A stretch of 64,000 nt of DNA from Ciborinia camelliae (Eukaryota; Ascomycota; Leotiomycetes; Helotiales; Sclerotiniaceae). Below, one piece after another: positions 1 to 12,300 of the stretch. The notes under the pieces are model-generated. The model had not been told where the DNA came from. It saw only the letters and a list, made by a program, of their open reading frames with translations, and ran no database searches. Position 1 is the first letter of the stretch, and each line of letters starts with the position of its first letter. The DNA lies in assembly GCA_025890175.1 (NCBI GenBank), contig JANPYM010000011.1:1406299-1470298 (forward strand), given 5' to 3'. The translations under genes and the position numbers were made by a program.

Positions 1-2131
1 CTCGTAAAAACCTCTATCGGCGTAGCAGGTGACTTCCGCGAGGAGATTGAGGATGCATTCCCAAATCACATACCACGTCTGACCAAAGGTTAGCGGAAGT
101 AGCAAGAGCTATAAATGGATTCTAGCTTACCAAGATGTATTCAATGAGGAATGGGAAAGCTAAATCGCTAATTATACCCGGAAAATAACAGAGGCGACCA
201 TAAAGTGACATGCCGGCTTCCTTCATCTCTATCGTTTGAACTACGATAGGGTAGATATAGGTTTGCGAAATGAGGTTCATGACAACCAAGAGACCAGCCG
301 TCGCAATGGCTTTTTCGGCCACATTGTACCAATCGATAGTATCGGCTCGAGGATATTCCAATTCATAAACCAAAGTTGGGAGAACGATGTACTCGTAATG
401 GTTGATTAAGCTGAGATTGGTTGGGTAATGATTTTTGGTTATCATACATTTTCCTTCGAGTTCTTTGCCCAAGAAATCGATTTCCCATTTAAGAATTCGC
501 GAAAATGTCTGAATTTGATCAACATCAAGCGGCTCACCAGAATCGATTGCAGCTGCTACTTGGTCAGTAGTAGACGAGACAATCGAATGTCTTCGCTCTG
601 ATATTCTCTGATAAACGTCACCGGAAGTTGGCCTGGCGTCTAGATATGAAGTAGATAATGAACCAACGGCTGGTGTTGTCGCGGAAGGTGTTTGGACTGG
701 CGAAATGTTATCGAGCTGTTTTAGTTTACGTTGAAGTTTAGAACGAGTCTTATATTCCTCAGATAGGTGACCATTGTAAAAAGCGTAAGAGTGTTGTTTC
801 ATTATCATGACAATTCCATGAAGAACAAAAAATACCTGCGCGAAGGGATTTTGTAAGCGAAAGTGTAAGGGGTAAACTAGAGGAGGAAAATCATTTCTAC
901 GGAATGCTCTGGGTGCCTTAAGACCCCAAAAATTGTCGAACTGGATTGTTTCAACTGAAATTAGCCACTTACTGTGTGTGTCCATGGCCACTCGCGGAAT
1001 AGTGTCCAGTTTATCACTAGAGCGAGGTATAATAGTTCCCATGCCTGTAACAAAGTCACGTTCAGTAAGTGATTTCTATCTTCTAGGTTAGTCGTTGGAA
1101 GAATAGACTTACACTTTGAATAATCCAACCTTCTCTATTCCAGCTAATATATCCTCGGTGTATAAGTTTTTGTAGAATAAGTCCAAAACCTGTAGAAAAG
1201 CACATCACTCCATCGGATAGACCCAGGACTATGACGTCTCGGTGGAACATCATTTCCATAATTTCATTAGTTCCAAGTATATGTCCATGCACTCGCCAAT
1301 TCGAGATGGTGAGTTGGAGTACCCAAATGACGAACGCCAGCCACCAGAGGGTGAAGAACCCATGGAAAGGCGAATCGGCAACAATGTTATTGTGTCGATC
1401 GAAAGCAGTAAACTTTTTAGTAAAGACTACTGTTCGGAACAATTAGCAAACTTGCATCGAAATAATCACATGGGCACGATTGTTTTGCAAGCCAAATTGA
1501 AATACAGTATAGGGAATTTTATTGTTTCAATAGAACTTTGGAAGGACTCACAATCACTAAATTTGGTTCGATTCTTTGGTTCCCCTGGTGTGTTATCTTG
1601 AGAATAATGTGCGACAGTGCCCTTCAGAAGATCTCGCATTTCATCATCATCTGCTTCGAAGGTATAATGTCCTTTCCCCTTCTTCTGCAGCTTGCTGAGA
1701 GTCACCGGAATGCTTTTGCGCCTCGTCGCGCCCTGCCGTGACTGTTGCGACGGAATGTTTAATTCTGCATATAGTGTCTGTGGAATGGATATCGCCGGTT
1801 CAGTCTCAGCATCAAGGCCTCCACCCTTCCCCCCTATGATGATGGACATCGGATCTGGTTTCAGAGTATCATAATCTTCCAGGCTATCACTCTCTGATAC
1901 ATCAGACGAATCTTTTCGATTTCCGGCAACCGTTTCTAACGCTATTTTCAGAGATTGTGAATATTTAGGTTTAGGGCGAGTCGGGGACTTTTGTACATGG
2001 TTTGATTCAGAACTATTAACTCCATTTTCATCCAATTGTCCATCTAACGAATGTTGTGTTGAGTGCGCTGAATCGAAGGAAGGAGTCATCGTCATGGGAG
2101 GTGACGCAGTCGTGGATGCCATGCGAGCCAT
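1..2131 (-). CDS. Sterol O-acyltransferase (ARE1/ARE2-type, MBOAT family), 3' end cut by window
   Basis: Esterifies sterols with acyl-CoA in the ER membrane to make steryl esters for lipid droplets. Exons on the minus strand: 2131-1552, 1429-1113, 1044-973, 835-131 and 78 to beyond position 1. All introns are GT-AG and every junction keeps frame. About 584 residues are visible. The first ~190 are disordered and Ser/Pro-rich; the membrane core then begins. The family block HSYAFYNGHL is encoded near 800-780, and the last visible exon reads TWYVIWECILNLLAEVTCYA then DRGFYE, the segment just before the family's FYxDWWN motif, which lies outside the window with the catalytic His. The start is the first ATG of the open frame; a second Met lies three codons later. 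DGAT1 is the related alternative, but the HSYAFYNG and ADRxFY blocks favour the sterol branch. Confidence 0.9.
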
Positions 2132-3838
2132 CTTGTGACGTTATATTTGAGAGAGAAGGAGTGGTCAAGATGATTGAGGTTCTCGATTACTATAGATTCG
2201 GAGGTTTGGTTTGAGATCTGAAGACTTGGAGACAAGATTCAACGTGTTAGCCCGAAACTTCCTGCAAACTTCCTGCCGTATGGAATCAGCGAACACCCAA
2301 CTCACTCGAACGATCCAAAAGCCCCCCCCAGACCCCAAATCTTCGCCGTCGCTCGCTGGAGTAGGCCGACAAGTATGCCTGTTCCGTAGGGGTTGAGATA
2401 TCTGAGCCCTTGTAAGTAATTGAGAAGCCGTTCCAAATTACTGACAGGGAGCCTGTTGTGGGCAACACTGTTCTAAACAATTGCTTGTTGGCAGTGCCTC
2501 ACTGGCCGATATAGATCAGTGGCCTTAATTTCAACACTCAATTGAATGCATGTAGGAGTGGTTTAATGTTGCAAAGTATGTCGCATTTACGTCTAGGTCA
2601 ACCCAAGGAGCTGAAATGGCTATGCTGTGTCAAGAAGAAAATATATTGAAGCTGAATATGTGCTATATGATTAAATGCCGGCGCTTCTATGCAGGTACAA
2701 GAATAAAATAATTATGAGAAAATCAATGATAAGATAAAATCTAGTTTGTGTGAAATTTTGAAAGAAGCTTTATTGTATTATTGGAGCTGTTAAAACAATA
2801 AGCTTTCTACTCGAGTAATGAATGATTAATTAACCTTTGATGCTCGGAAAAGGAACAATAAAACAATGGAAATGTTCCAAATAATAATAATATATACTAC
2901 CTACTACCCACCTATATCTCTCTCAGCTGGATTATATTTACTCTGTGCCGCCACCATCAGGTAAGAAATAACAGTTTTCACTCTCACGCAGTTTTTCCCC
3001 TTAACTCTCCGAATCGTATGACCGACCGATGAATAGGTAGGTACGCACCTCTTATCTGAGACCTCTCTCTCTCTCTCTCTCGGGAATTGAGGGGCACGGT
3101 ACGATGAAGCTTGGCATATGGTACCTAGGTATGGCATACGGAGTACATGATATCGGACATCAAGCAGAAGGCCGAGGATCATTGCTAGATGAATATAGGT
3201 AATTGTAACTCATACATTGAATACAATATTCGGATGGTCCTTTTGTCAACTGATGTAATCTGATGTGAATCATGTGATGTGATGAGATGTCTAAGTAGTG
3301 ATTTAGTAGTTAAATTAGATAGAATGAAGGGATTTGTGAGAAGGGGTTTTTATTTATTATCAGGATCGTTCGGATGGGAATTTGGGAATTTGGGAATTTG
3401 GAGCCTAAATTACTACATTGATAGGTAGGTCCTGTACCTATGTGGAGTCACGAAATGACGAAATGACGTACTGTAGATCAACGGAGTACAGCGTGTTTTA
3501 GCGTTGAAATTTGTCAACTACCGCAATCAATCCGAGAAATCCGAGCCCATCCCGCTTCAGCGTTCCAGTCATGCCATCCTGCCATCCCCAATTTGAGTCA
3601 CTAACCGACACATTATCCTCTCGGTACTAGTTACATTCAGCCCTGTCTAGGTCCCCTGGAACACTCACTCCTTCAATAATGCCGGGCGGATATTTCCAGA
3701 AGTTGTGAGGTTTCAACAATGTTGCATCGTCATATTAAAGGTTAGTACAGCTATGTATATGCATCTATATCTTCATTTTTCAAACTTCATCGCATTATTC
3801 TACACATAATGTACATTGTATTTACATCAAGTAACCTA
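2132..3838. other. Intergenic region, no gene seen
   Basis: This spacer lies upstream of the sterol acyltransferase and downstream of the RING/ankyrin-like gene. It holds a (CT)n run near 3061-3082 and a short tandem of GGGAATTT near 3377-3400. Short open frames here lack start context, splice logic and recognisable protein features, so I list no gene. Confidence 0.6.
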
Positions 3839-4992
3839 TCAAGGCAAGTTTGCCGATAATAATTCGGTCAGGAGAACATTGCCTGTACTTCTCGCCAAAT
3901 CGCTTGCCAACTGTCCCTCAATATTCCGAAGATTCCGGATATCGTCCCCATCGGCAGTATCGCGTCCTACTCCCATTACCCCTGCCATTTGAATGATTTG
4001 TTCCGGGAAGATGTTTGTCGGAAGAGTTGAAGCGAGCCACAATAACAGCCAGATGATTTCCTCCTGTCCCTTCTCAACGGCCACGTGCAAGCCACTTTTC
4101 ATTCCGTCTAAAGGATCCTGATAACGGAGAATTGGCTTTGCCGATAGTCCTTCTCCGTCCTCATCATCGTCTATTGCACTGAGTAGGTCATGAACTCCCA
4201 TGATATCACCCTCGGCGCACATGGTCATGAATGCTCGAGCGGGGCGTGCCTCCGGGTGTTCATCGAGGTAGGCCTCTTCAGTGATGAGGGGCAAAATATC
4301 AAGGTCTTCTTGGATTCCTCCTTCGTTGTGATATATTGTGGGAACTCGAGCTCCAAACACTGATGTTGAGGACGAGGCCACTGAAGATGCGATTGACTTA
4401 TCACACGAAGGACAATTGAGTGAATTCACAATTTGAGGAGACTCATCCAAAAGACATTGCCTGTGCCATAGTCAGTAAGTTTCTTTAATTGGTCAAACCG
4501 GTAAAGAGGATGTTCACTATCACATGTGCTGAGGAACGAAGAATAGAAGGACAGCAACAGAAGAAAATAAATTATGCAGAGTTTGCATAGGACTGACACT
4601 GACACTGACTGTGAAAAACACAAACAAATTTCCTTGAGTGTGATGATTTTGTCTGAAATCGTATTGTTATAATATAACTGCGACTGATGATAGAGGTGAG
4701 CCCCCTTGAAGAACTATCTTCAAGCTGACTTTCATGCAGCCAGTTTATTCGATATAAATGTCAAATTTGGAGACCTCTGGAACTTTTTTACAGATATTGG
4801 AAAATAACTTGAACAGTTGTACGGATGATCGCAAAAATAAAACCTTTCTTACCAATGCATATGACATCCGCAAATCAACTGAAGGTCATCCGGAACGCTT
4901 CCCATAGAAGAGCTTCCACCTTCGAACTGGTCCAGCTCATCGGGGTCGAGCTGGACTGTCAAACTTTCCGAGCACTGTCTACAAGTATCCAT
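3839..4992 (-). CDS. Hypothetical protein with N-terminal RING-like Cys/His cluster and ankyrin-like C-terminus
   Basis: Two exons, 4992-4853 and 4460-3839, give about 253 residues. The join (split codon for Trp in the segment CGCHMHWQC) is in frame, with donor GTAAGA and branch TACTGAC before acceptor CACAG. At 392 nt the intron is long for this genome. Visible features: CxxC at residues 4-7, C41/C43-H44-H46-C49, then CPSC at 63-66, the spacing of a cross-brace zinc fold similar to RING. The C-terminal half contains SGLHVAVEKGQEEIIWLLLW, which resembles one ankyrin helix pair. An acidic stretch (DDDEDGE) lies between them. A ubiquitin-ligase-like or adaptor role is possible but not shown. 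The exon structure is convincing; the function is unknown. Confidence 0.72.
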
Positions 4993-5473
4993 TTTCTTCA
5001 ACAGAGTCGCTAGGTATGGGAAAAGATAATATTATAATAATAATTATTATTGTTTGTTCAAAAAGTTGTTATGTGGTTGTGTAAAAAAGTCTTGTCGAAC
5101 GGAGTTGAAGTTCTAATAGCGGGGGAGCAAAGGAAAAAAAAGTCATTATCTAAAATTTTCTTATCGTCTGAACTTTTTTCTACTGCATTTTATAGTCTTC
5201 TTCTATACTGACCCGTAACATCACACAACACCATGTAATGAGCGGGTACTATGTATTTAAAGCCAAATTATAAGAAGACCAATTCGATTTTCGCCATTCG
5301 AATGAGATTGAACATGCATAGTGTTTGTATTCCATGCCAAACTCCAACAAGATGGCGGGCAGCATTGATATTCCAATGCCGAGAAACCTCTGTCTATATT
5401 CTACCATTCGCCATTTCTACCATTTCTACCATTGCCTTTCTTTTCTTCGCCATCTGTCTACCTAGTATTCTCT
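4993..5473. other. Intergenic region, no gene seen
   Basis: About 480 bp between the start of the RING/ankyrin-like gene and the stop of the thioesterase gene. Both genes are on the minus strand, so this is promoter of the former and 3' flank of the latter. It holds A/T runs and three repeats of TACCATTTC-like sequence near 5400-5435, and no coding signal I can support. Confidence 0.5.
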
Positions 5474-5920
5474 TCACTTCGTTTGTATGTATTTTGTATG
5501 TGATGCCGTCGCTACCATAGGTCCCGGCTTTCCATCGACTAGCTTACTGATTCGGATCGTGGTAAAAGCAATTGATCTTCCAACTTTCGACGCTGTTGCC
5601 TCAATATTCAAAACATCCCCTACGTGCGCAGTTCCAATATAACTGATGTGAATGTCTATACTTGCGCCGGACTTTTCCAATCCATGTGAAGCAATCGCAA
5701 GACCTCCCGACCAGTCGACCAGACTTGCACTCACTGCGCCATGAATGGTACCTCGAGAATTGACATGATTGCTTCCCACCGTCAGGCGCGAGACAACCAG
5801 ACCCTTTGTAGCCGATACAATTTCAACATCTGCGAGAAGGAAGTCATAGATGGGACTATTGCCTCTCATGTTATCCCATACTTTCTTGACGTGGATTAAT
5901 TCTTCCGTTGGGTCGTCCAT
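5474..5920 (-). CDS. Hotdog-fold acyl-CoA thioesterase (PaaI/THEM2-like)
   Basis: A single-exon gene for 148 residues, the usual length of the fungal THEM2/ACOT13-like family. These proteins hydrolyse acyl-CoA thioesters as homotetramers. The hotdog helix signature is visible as NSRGTIHGAVSASLVDWSGG (about residues 53-72): Asn/His-Gly before the central helix and an acidic residue (the Asp of VDW) on it, matching the active-site layout of the family. The following strands (IDIHISYIGTAHVGD, GRSIAFTTIRIS) also fit. The start Met precedes DDPTEEL and no better upstream Met exists in frame. There is no clear targeting peptide. The physiological substrate cannot be told from the sequence. Confidence 0.88.
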   Translation of the reverse strand: MDDPTEELIHVKKVWDNMRGNSPIYDFLLADVEIVSATKGLVVSRLTVGSNHVNSRGTIHGAVSASLVDWSGGLAIASHGLEKSGASIDIHISYIGTAHVGDVLNIEATASKVGRSIAFTTIRISKLVDGKPGPMVATASHTKYIQTK

Positions 5921-6756
5921 TGCGATGCGATGTAAATTGTAATGCCTGGTACCTAGGTAGGTATCTATTATATTCAGGTGCCTAGAATGCGGCGAAGGGC
6001 AGTCGTCAGCAATGGCGAAAATGTACGTATACGCGTATAGTAATAAATGAATGCCTGTACCTAGGATAGGTAGATTATAGCAATAATACCTGCTTCGGTG
6101 CTCAAGGCTATGAAATTGAAGAGGCCCGGTGCACTTTTAACCCAAGAATATCAACCCAAGGAACTTTGAGGAAGTGAAGGGAACCTTGAAAGACAGACGA
6201 AGGAGTCAATTATCACCTAATAGGTACAGGCAGATGGAAATTCTGAAATTAAATCAAGTCGGGATAATTATGCGCAGTGTTCAGTGTTATTAACCTTACT
6301 GTATGGAACGAGTGTAGAGTCTGAGACGGCCGCCGCTCAAAAAACGTCAGCGGGGTTTGGGCTGTGCATCACATCATACCTAGGTACCTAGGTAGGTATC
6401 ATATCATATCATATCAATTTTATAGGTGCGTTGCATGTGGCATATCAAAATGATTGCATTGAGGCATAATTGGAACTTTAAATCTTGAAAGAATCCAACA
6501 ATTATTTCTTCTTCCTCCTCTTCCTCCTCTATTAAATATTGACAAAGAACATTTGTTCTCTTGGAATTTCTCACGTTTGTTACGTGTTCTGCACATCTTG
6601 CGCCGGCATCATTATTTATAGTGATCACTGGGAGGGGTATCCACAGCTACCCAATACCGATAGGTACCTACTTCAACCTGCCTCCTGAATTATAGAACCA
6701 ACAATCCAAAGTCTTCCCGACTGCGAAAGTTAAGATCGGAAAAACAATCCGCAAAG
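5921..6756. promoter_or_regulatory. Divergent promoter region between thioesterase and fimbrin
   Basis: Both flanking genes are transcribed away from this 836-bp spacer, so it must carry both promoters. It contains three clusters of the palindromic motif TACCTAGGTA (about 5948-5964, 6058-6073 and 6377-6400), an ATATC tandem after the last of these, and a CTTCCTCCT-type pyrimidine tract near 6508-6530. No TATA box or factor site can be assigned with confidence. Confidence 0.5.
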
Positions 6757-8968
6757 ATGAATATCATCAAGTTGCAGAGGTATGTAAATGATCTACCAGA
6801 GCTATTCATTAGTCCGAGCCACTTTTGTCTAACCTCGTAACCTTGTTTACTTTATAGGAAGTATCCTCAATTCCAACAGGACGAAATCTTCGGTCTCCAA
6901 GATGCCTTCCGTAAGCTCGATGTCGACGACAAGGGATATATTGATGAGGCTACTGCTATTAAAGCTACACAAGGGAGTGAAAGGCAACCATACGATGTTG
7001 TGAGGCAGGCTCTGAAAGAAGTCGAGCTTGATTCATCTCGAAGAGTTGAGCTAGAAGATTATGTCGGAGTAAGTTTGAGCAAACATCTATCTGTCATATT
7101 AAGAAAGTTTGACTAATCATCCTGAAGCTTATCTCCAAGCTACGAGTCTCATCGCCGGCACAGCAGCGCATGTCAACGGGTCCACAAAGTCCTGCTCGTG
7201 GAGGAATAGTATCTCAGCAGACCGGAGGAGCTGGAAGCGGACATGCTTCAAAAGGCAGCGTTAGTGGTCGCATTCAAGTCCAAGGATCTTCATCGAATGT
7301 TACCCATACCATCAACGAAGATGAGCGAACAGAATTCACCCGTCATATCAACGCAGTCTTGGCTGGCGATCCAGATATTGGCTCGCGTCTGCCATTTCCC
7401 ACAGATACCTTCGAGATGTTCGATGAGTGTAAGGATGGTCTCGTGTTGGCCAAATTGATCAACGACAGTGTGCCGGATACTATCGATGAGCGTGTGCTAA
7501 ATCGCGCCGGGAAGAAGATCAAGACCCTCAACGCATTCCACATGACGGAGAACAATAACATTGTCATTGAATCTGCGAAGGGTATTGGTTGCTCGGTGGT
7601 CAACATTGGCAGTGGAGATATCATAGAAGTCCGGGAACATCTGATTTTGGGTTTGATTTGGCAGGTTATCCGAAGAGGTCTGTTGAACAAGATTGATATT
7701 AAGCTTCACCCAGAGTTGTACAGACTCTTGGAAGAAGATGAGACACTCGAACAATTTTTGAGATTACCTCCTGAGCAAATCTTGCTCAGATGGGTCAATT
7801 ATCATTTGAAGGCTGCGAATTGGCCACGAAGGTAGGACTAACCTTAAGGTAGCCAGAACTTGCTAACATTTTTATTAGAGTTGCGAACTTTTCTAGCGAT
7901 GTGAAGGATGCTGAAAATTACACTGTTCTCTTGTCTCAAATTGCGCCTGAGTGTTGCGATCGAGGACCATTACAGACACGCGACGTTTTGCAGAGAGCAG
8001 AGCAAGTTTTACAGAACGCCGATAAATTAGACTGCCGAAAGTTCCTTACACCTAGCTCCCTTGTGGCCGGAAATCCTAAATTGAACTTGGCTTTCGTTGC
8101 TAATCTTTTCAATACCCGCCCAGCACTAGAACCTATCACCGAGGAAGAGAAAGCCCAAGTTGATGATTTCGATGCAGAGGGCGAGAGAGAAGCAAGAGTC
8201 TTCACTCTCTGGTTGAACAGTCTTGATGTGCAGCCCGGTGTAAATTCGTTATATGAAGATCTCAAAGATGGTACCATCATTCTACAAGCATACGACAAGG
8301 TTATCAAGGGTTCAGTCAACTGGCGCCATGTGAACAAGGTACCCGCTAGTGGAGAAATGTCGAGATTCAAGGCTCTAGAAAACACAAATTATGCTATTGA
8401 ACTTGGGAAACAAAATCGTTTCTCATTAGTCGGCGTTCAAGGAGCAGATATTTATGATGGTCAACGAACCCTCACTCTTGGTCTTGTTTGGCAACTGATG
8501 CGCAGAGATATCTCCGAGACCCTCACAGCCCTCGCTCAACGTCTCGGCAAGCGCGAAATCTCGGATGCAGAAATGATCAAGTGGGCCAACAACATGTCAC
8601 AGAAGGGCGGCCAGAGTTCTACTATCCGCTCCTTCAAGGATCAATCGATTGGAAGCGGTGTCTTCCTTCTCGATGTCCTGAACGGAATGAAGAGCAGTTA
8701 CGTCGATTATGATCTCGTGACACCAGGAAGAACCGAGGACGATGCTTACATGAACGCCAAATTGAGTATCAGTATTGCGAGAAAGATGGGAGCGACAATT
8801 TGGTTGGTACCGGAGGATATTTGCCAAGTTAGAAGTCGCTTGGTGGTTACTTTTATTGGTAAGCTTTGCATTCCTTTCGTATTTTTTTTTTCTTTTTGTG
8901 TCCAAGTATAAGAGTTCTAACATAATATATTAGGATCCCTGATGGCTACGTACGAGAAGATGCAGTAA
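6757..8968 (+). CDS. Fimbrin (actin-bundling protein, Sac6 type)
   Basis: Cross-links actin filaments in cortical patches and at sites of endocytosis. Five exons: 6757-6779, 6858-7068, 7128-7831, 7879-8858 and 8934-8968, all GT-AG and frame-consistent, giving 650 residues, normal for fungal fimbrin. An N-terminal EF-hand-like region (about residues 10-75, with LDVDDKGYIDE) is followed by four calponin-homology domains in two actin-binding pairs: CH1 from about 143 (ERTEFTRHIN, CKDGLVLAKLINDSVP), CH2 from about 279 (LLRWVNYHLK), CH3 from about 413 (ARVFTLWLNSL, LKDGTIILQAYDKV) and CH4 from about 540 (MIKWANNM, VPEDICQVRSRLVVTFIGSL). The tiny first and last exons are supported by the reading frame and by the expected ends of the family (MNIIKLQRKYP and LMATYEKMQ). 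Confidence 0.95.
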
Positions 8969-9310
8969 ATTGGTTGCTCGGTTGATGAAATGAGGGATTG
9001 CTGGATGGCGAGAAATTATGATAGCGATGATAGCGATTATAACTGAAAGTGCAGGCGAATCAATGGCTGTAGGACATAGAAAATCATTGGTGTTTCATTA
9101 CATGAGAGAAAGGGGGAATTATTGACTATTTGATTATGAGAAAGCGTTGTCTTGAAAATACCGAAACACAAAATACCACACTGCACTTCAATTAACACAA
9201 CGACTCTGATGACTGCAAGATACAAAGCGCTTAGTTTTCTGCTGGTGCTAAAGCAAATGCAATGTCCATTCCATAGCTTTACTTCCACCCAAAATCACAC
9301 ATTCCGCCGA
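8969..9310. other. Convergent 3' intergenic spacer
   Basis: About 340 bp between the fimbrin stop and the 5-oxoprolinase stop. The two genes converge here, so this is shared 3' flank. It is moderately AT-rich. I see no coding or RNA feature in it. Confidence 0.5.
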
Positions 9311-12300
9311 TTAAGCCTGCAAAGCCATCTCCTCCCTACTAGCATAACTTCCCCCCTTCCATGCCGCACGCGGATCCTTCCTCTCGCCCACTTCCCTTTC
9401 TTCCCCCACCTTTCCCCATCCACCACCGCCCGGTGTATGGATGATAATCCGCTCGCCCTTCTTCATCGCTGCCGTATTTTTTCCTCCCAGGTTGATTCTC
9501 CTCTCTTCATATTCGATCTCTGCCCCATTTCCATTTCCATTTCCATTTCCATCGGTAGCCTGATGCATAGTCGTATCCGTCCCCGAATCCCCATGCAATA
9601 ACATATCCGATCTCCCGCGATCGGTCTTCGCCACCCTCCGGACCCAAATATTAAGTCCACACATGGCATCCTCGCCCCCCTCGAGTCCATACGGATGGTA
9701 CACTCGCCTCTCGCTTAAAATCGACACTTGGACCGGAATCCTAAACTCGATATCCCTCACCACCCCATCACCGCCGCGATGTTTCCCCGCCCCTCCACTC
9801 CCAGCCCGCAACGAAAATTCCCTCAACAGAACCGGATAGCGACGCTCAAACACTTCCGCGTCCGTTATGCGCGTATTCGTCATGTGCGTGTGCACCCCGC
9901 TCGTGCCATCCCAATCCCGACCGGCTCCGCTGCCTCCCGCAATCGTCTCGTAGTATCCGAACCCCCGGACGTGCTTTTGCCCATCGACGTTGCCGCCGAA
10001 TCCGAACGTGAGGTTGTTGCAATCGCCTTGGGAGGCGGCACAGGCGCGGAAGGCTTTGAGGATCACGTCTGTGACGCGTTGGGAGGTAAGGACGTTGCCG
10101 CCTACGACGGCGGCTTTGTCTGAGGGGGAGAGGAAGGATTTTGGAGGGATGAGGACGGTGATTGGTTTGAGGCAACCTTGGTTTAGCGGGATGTCTTCGC
10201 TGATTAGGCTGCGCAGACAGTATATTATTGCGCTGTAGGTTACGGCTTGAGGGGCATTGGTATTTCCTGGGGGTGCGTTAGTTGATGAGGACGGAATATG
10301 GTGTTTGTGGAAAGTACTTACCGTATACTTCCGGTCCTGTTCCCTCGAAGTCAAAAACGGCTTCTCCTTTGTCGGCGTCAATGGTTATTTTCAATTGGAT
10401 GGGACTACCATCATCCATGTAGTCGATTGCCGACAGATCCTGTCCTTCGAATCGCTTGCTAACGTCTTTCAAAAGATTTCGCACGCTGAGCTCTGCGTTG
10501 TTCTGGATATTAACCATGTAGAAATTCACCACTTCCTCGCCATACTCCTCAATTAAAGCGCTGATGAGGTTAATGCCTTTCATGTTGCTAGAGATTTGAG
10601 CTTTGAGATCTGAGATATTGTCTGCTAAGCATCGAGTACCGCTACATCCTTGGTATTGTGCGGGTTCGTCGAGGAGAAGTTGTGTTATTCTTTCCTCATT
10701 GAAGCGACCTGCGCTGACGAGTTTCTCGGACTTAATCGCCGCCCCTTCTTGATATAACTCTCTTGAATGAGGAGGCATGCTACCAGGAAGAATACCACCA
10801 ATATCAGCGTGGTGAGCTCTGGAGGCGACGTAGAAAAGAATCTTATCCTCGGCAGTGTTGAAAGCAGGAGTAATGACGGTAATATCGGGAAGATGTGTTC
10901 CTCCATATTCAGGATGATTAGAAACTATTACGTCTCCTTTGACGAGCTTGCCTTTCCAAATTTCAGCTTGACGTTTGACGCAAGTAGACATTGAACCAAG
11001 ATGGACCGGAAGATGTGGAGCATTGGCTACCAGTCCACCATTGGAGTCAAATAATGCGCACGAATAATCAAGTCTCTCTTTGACATTCGTGCTGACACTT
11101 GTTTTTTGAAGAGCTCTACCCATCTGTTCTGCAATGGCCATAAATCTGTGGGCAAAGATACTGAGCATAATAGGATCTACTGATTCCGTCTCATCTCTGG
11201 CGGAGGACCTGAGACTCATTAGCAATCATATATATTCCCATAGAACATTTTGGTCTGATACTTACTTGTCCTTGCCTTCATGTTCACCAATGTTAATGAC
11301 TACGTGCGTCTCAATTATCAACGCAGTTGCACCAGGAGTAATGACAATAGTTTGTGTTCCATCCGCAAGGATTGCTGGACCCTTGATTCGATCACCAGTA
11401 TCAAGATCTTCCAACTTGTAGATAGGAGTGTCTTGACGGCCACCCTCAAAATAGACTTGAGATCTCTTGTACTCTTTCTTGCCAGCCGCAACATCATTAG
11501 GCTTTACCTCCTTCAATTGCCGATCAACTGTTTTTTCAAGTCCCTCAAAGCTTTTTCCAATACCACGAACTCGGACATCATCCACAATTATATCTCGATC
11601 GGGTAACGTAAACCCAAATTCTTGTTGATGCTGCTTGACGAAAGCTTTCCCATAGGCCCATTCATCACCTCCAAATTCCTCTACATCTTGCTTCTCGGGC
11701 TTGACAACCATCAATGCAGATTCAGTTCCACGATATCTCATATTTAGATACTCTTCATGGACTATGGAGTTTTCCTGGAAACCCTGCTCTTTCAGAGCAT
11801 TTGTCGACTTTTGTTTGAGTTCTTCGATTTTCTTCTTCAAGTAATCGCGCGACTCCCCATTATCAGTCCATATCTTTGATTCCGGCTCTTGCTTCTCGTC
11901 TACCACATCAGCTAAAGCCATACCATACGCCGAGAGTACGGATGAATAGCGATGAACAAGGATTTGGCGAATGCCCAGGCTCTCAGCAATTGCAACTGCA
12001 TGTTGTCCACCAGCACCCCCAAAGGTTGCCAGGCGGTGCTTAGATGTATCATGACCCTTTGCTTCGGTCAAAGATCGAATAGGTCTGGTCATGGCTTCAT
12101 TCGCAACAGTTAAGAATCCATAAGCTACTTCGTCAGCAGTCATATTCTTGCCCATTTCCTTATTGATTTGTTCGGCTAATTCTTGAAGAAGCCTCTCGCT
12201 CGCTGTAACATCAAGGCCTTCATCTTCATTTTTTCCAAAAATCTTTGGAAAGAAATCGGGGATGAGTCGACCAAGGAAGAGGTTTGCATCAGTAACTGCA

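Noticed and set aside
9152..10238. Plus-strand open frames over the 5-oxoprolinase C-terminal exon
   Set aside because: They are shadows of the strong minus-strand coding sequence, whose protein motifs are unambiguous.
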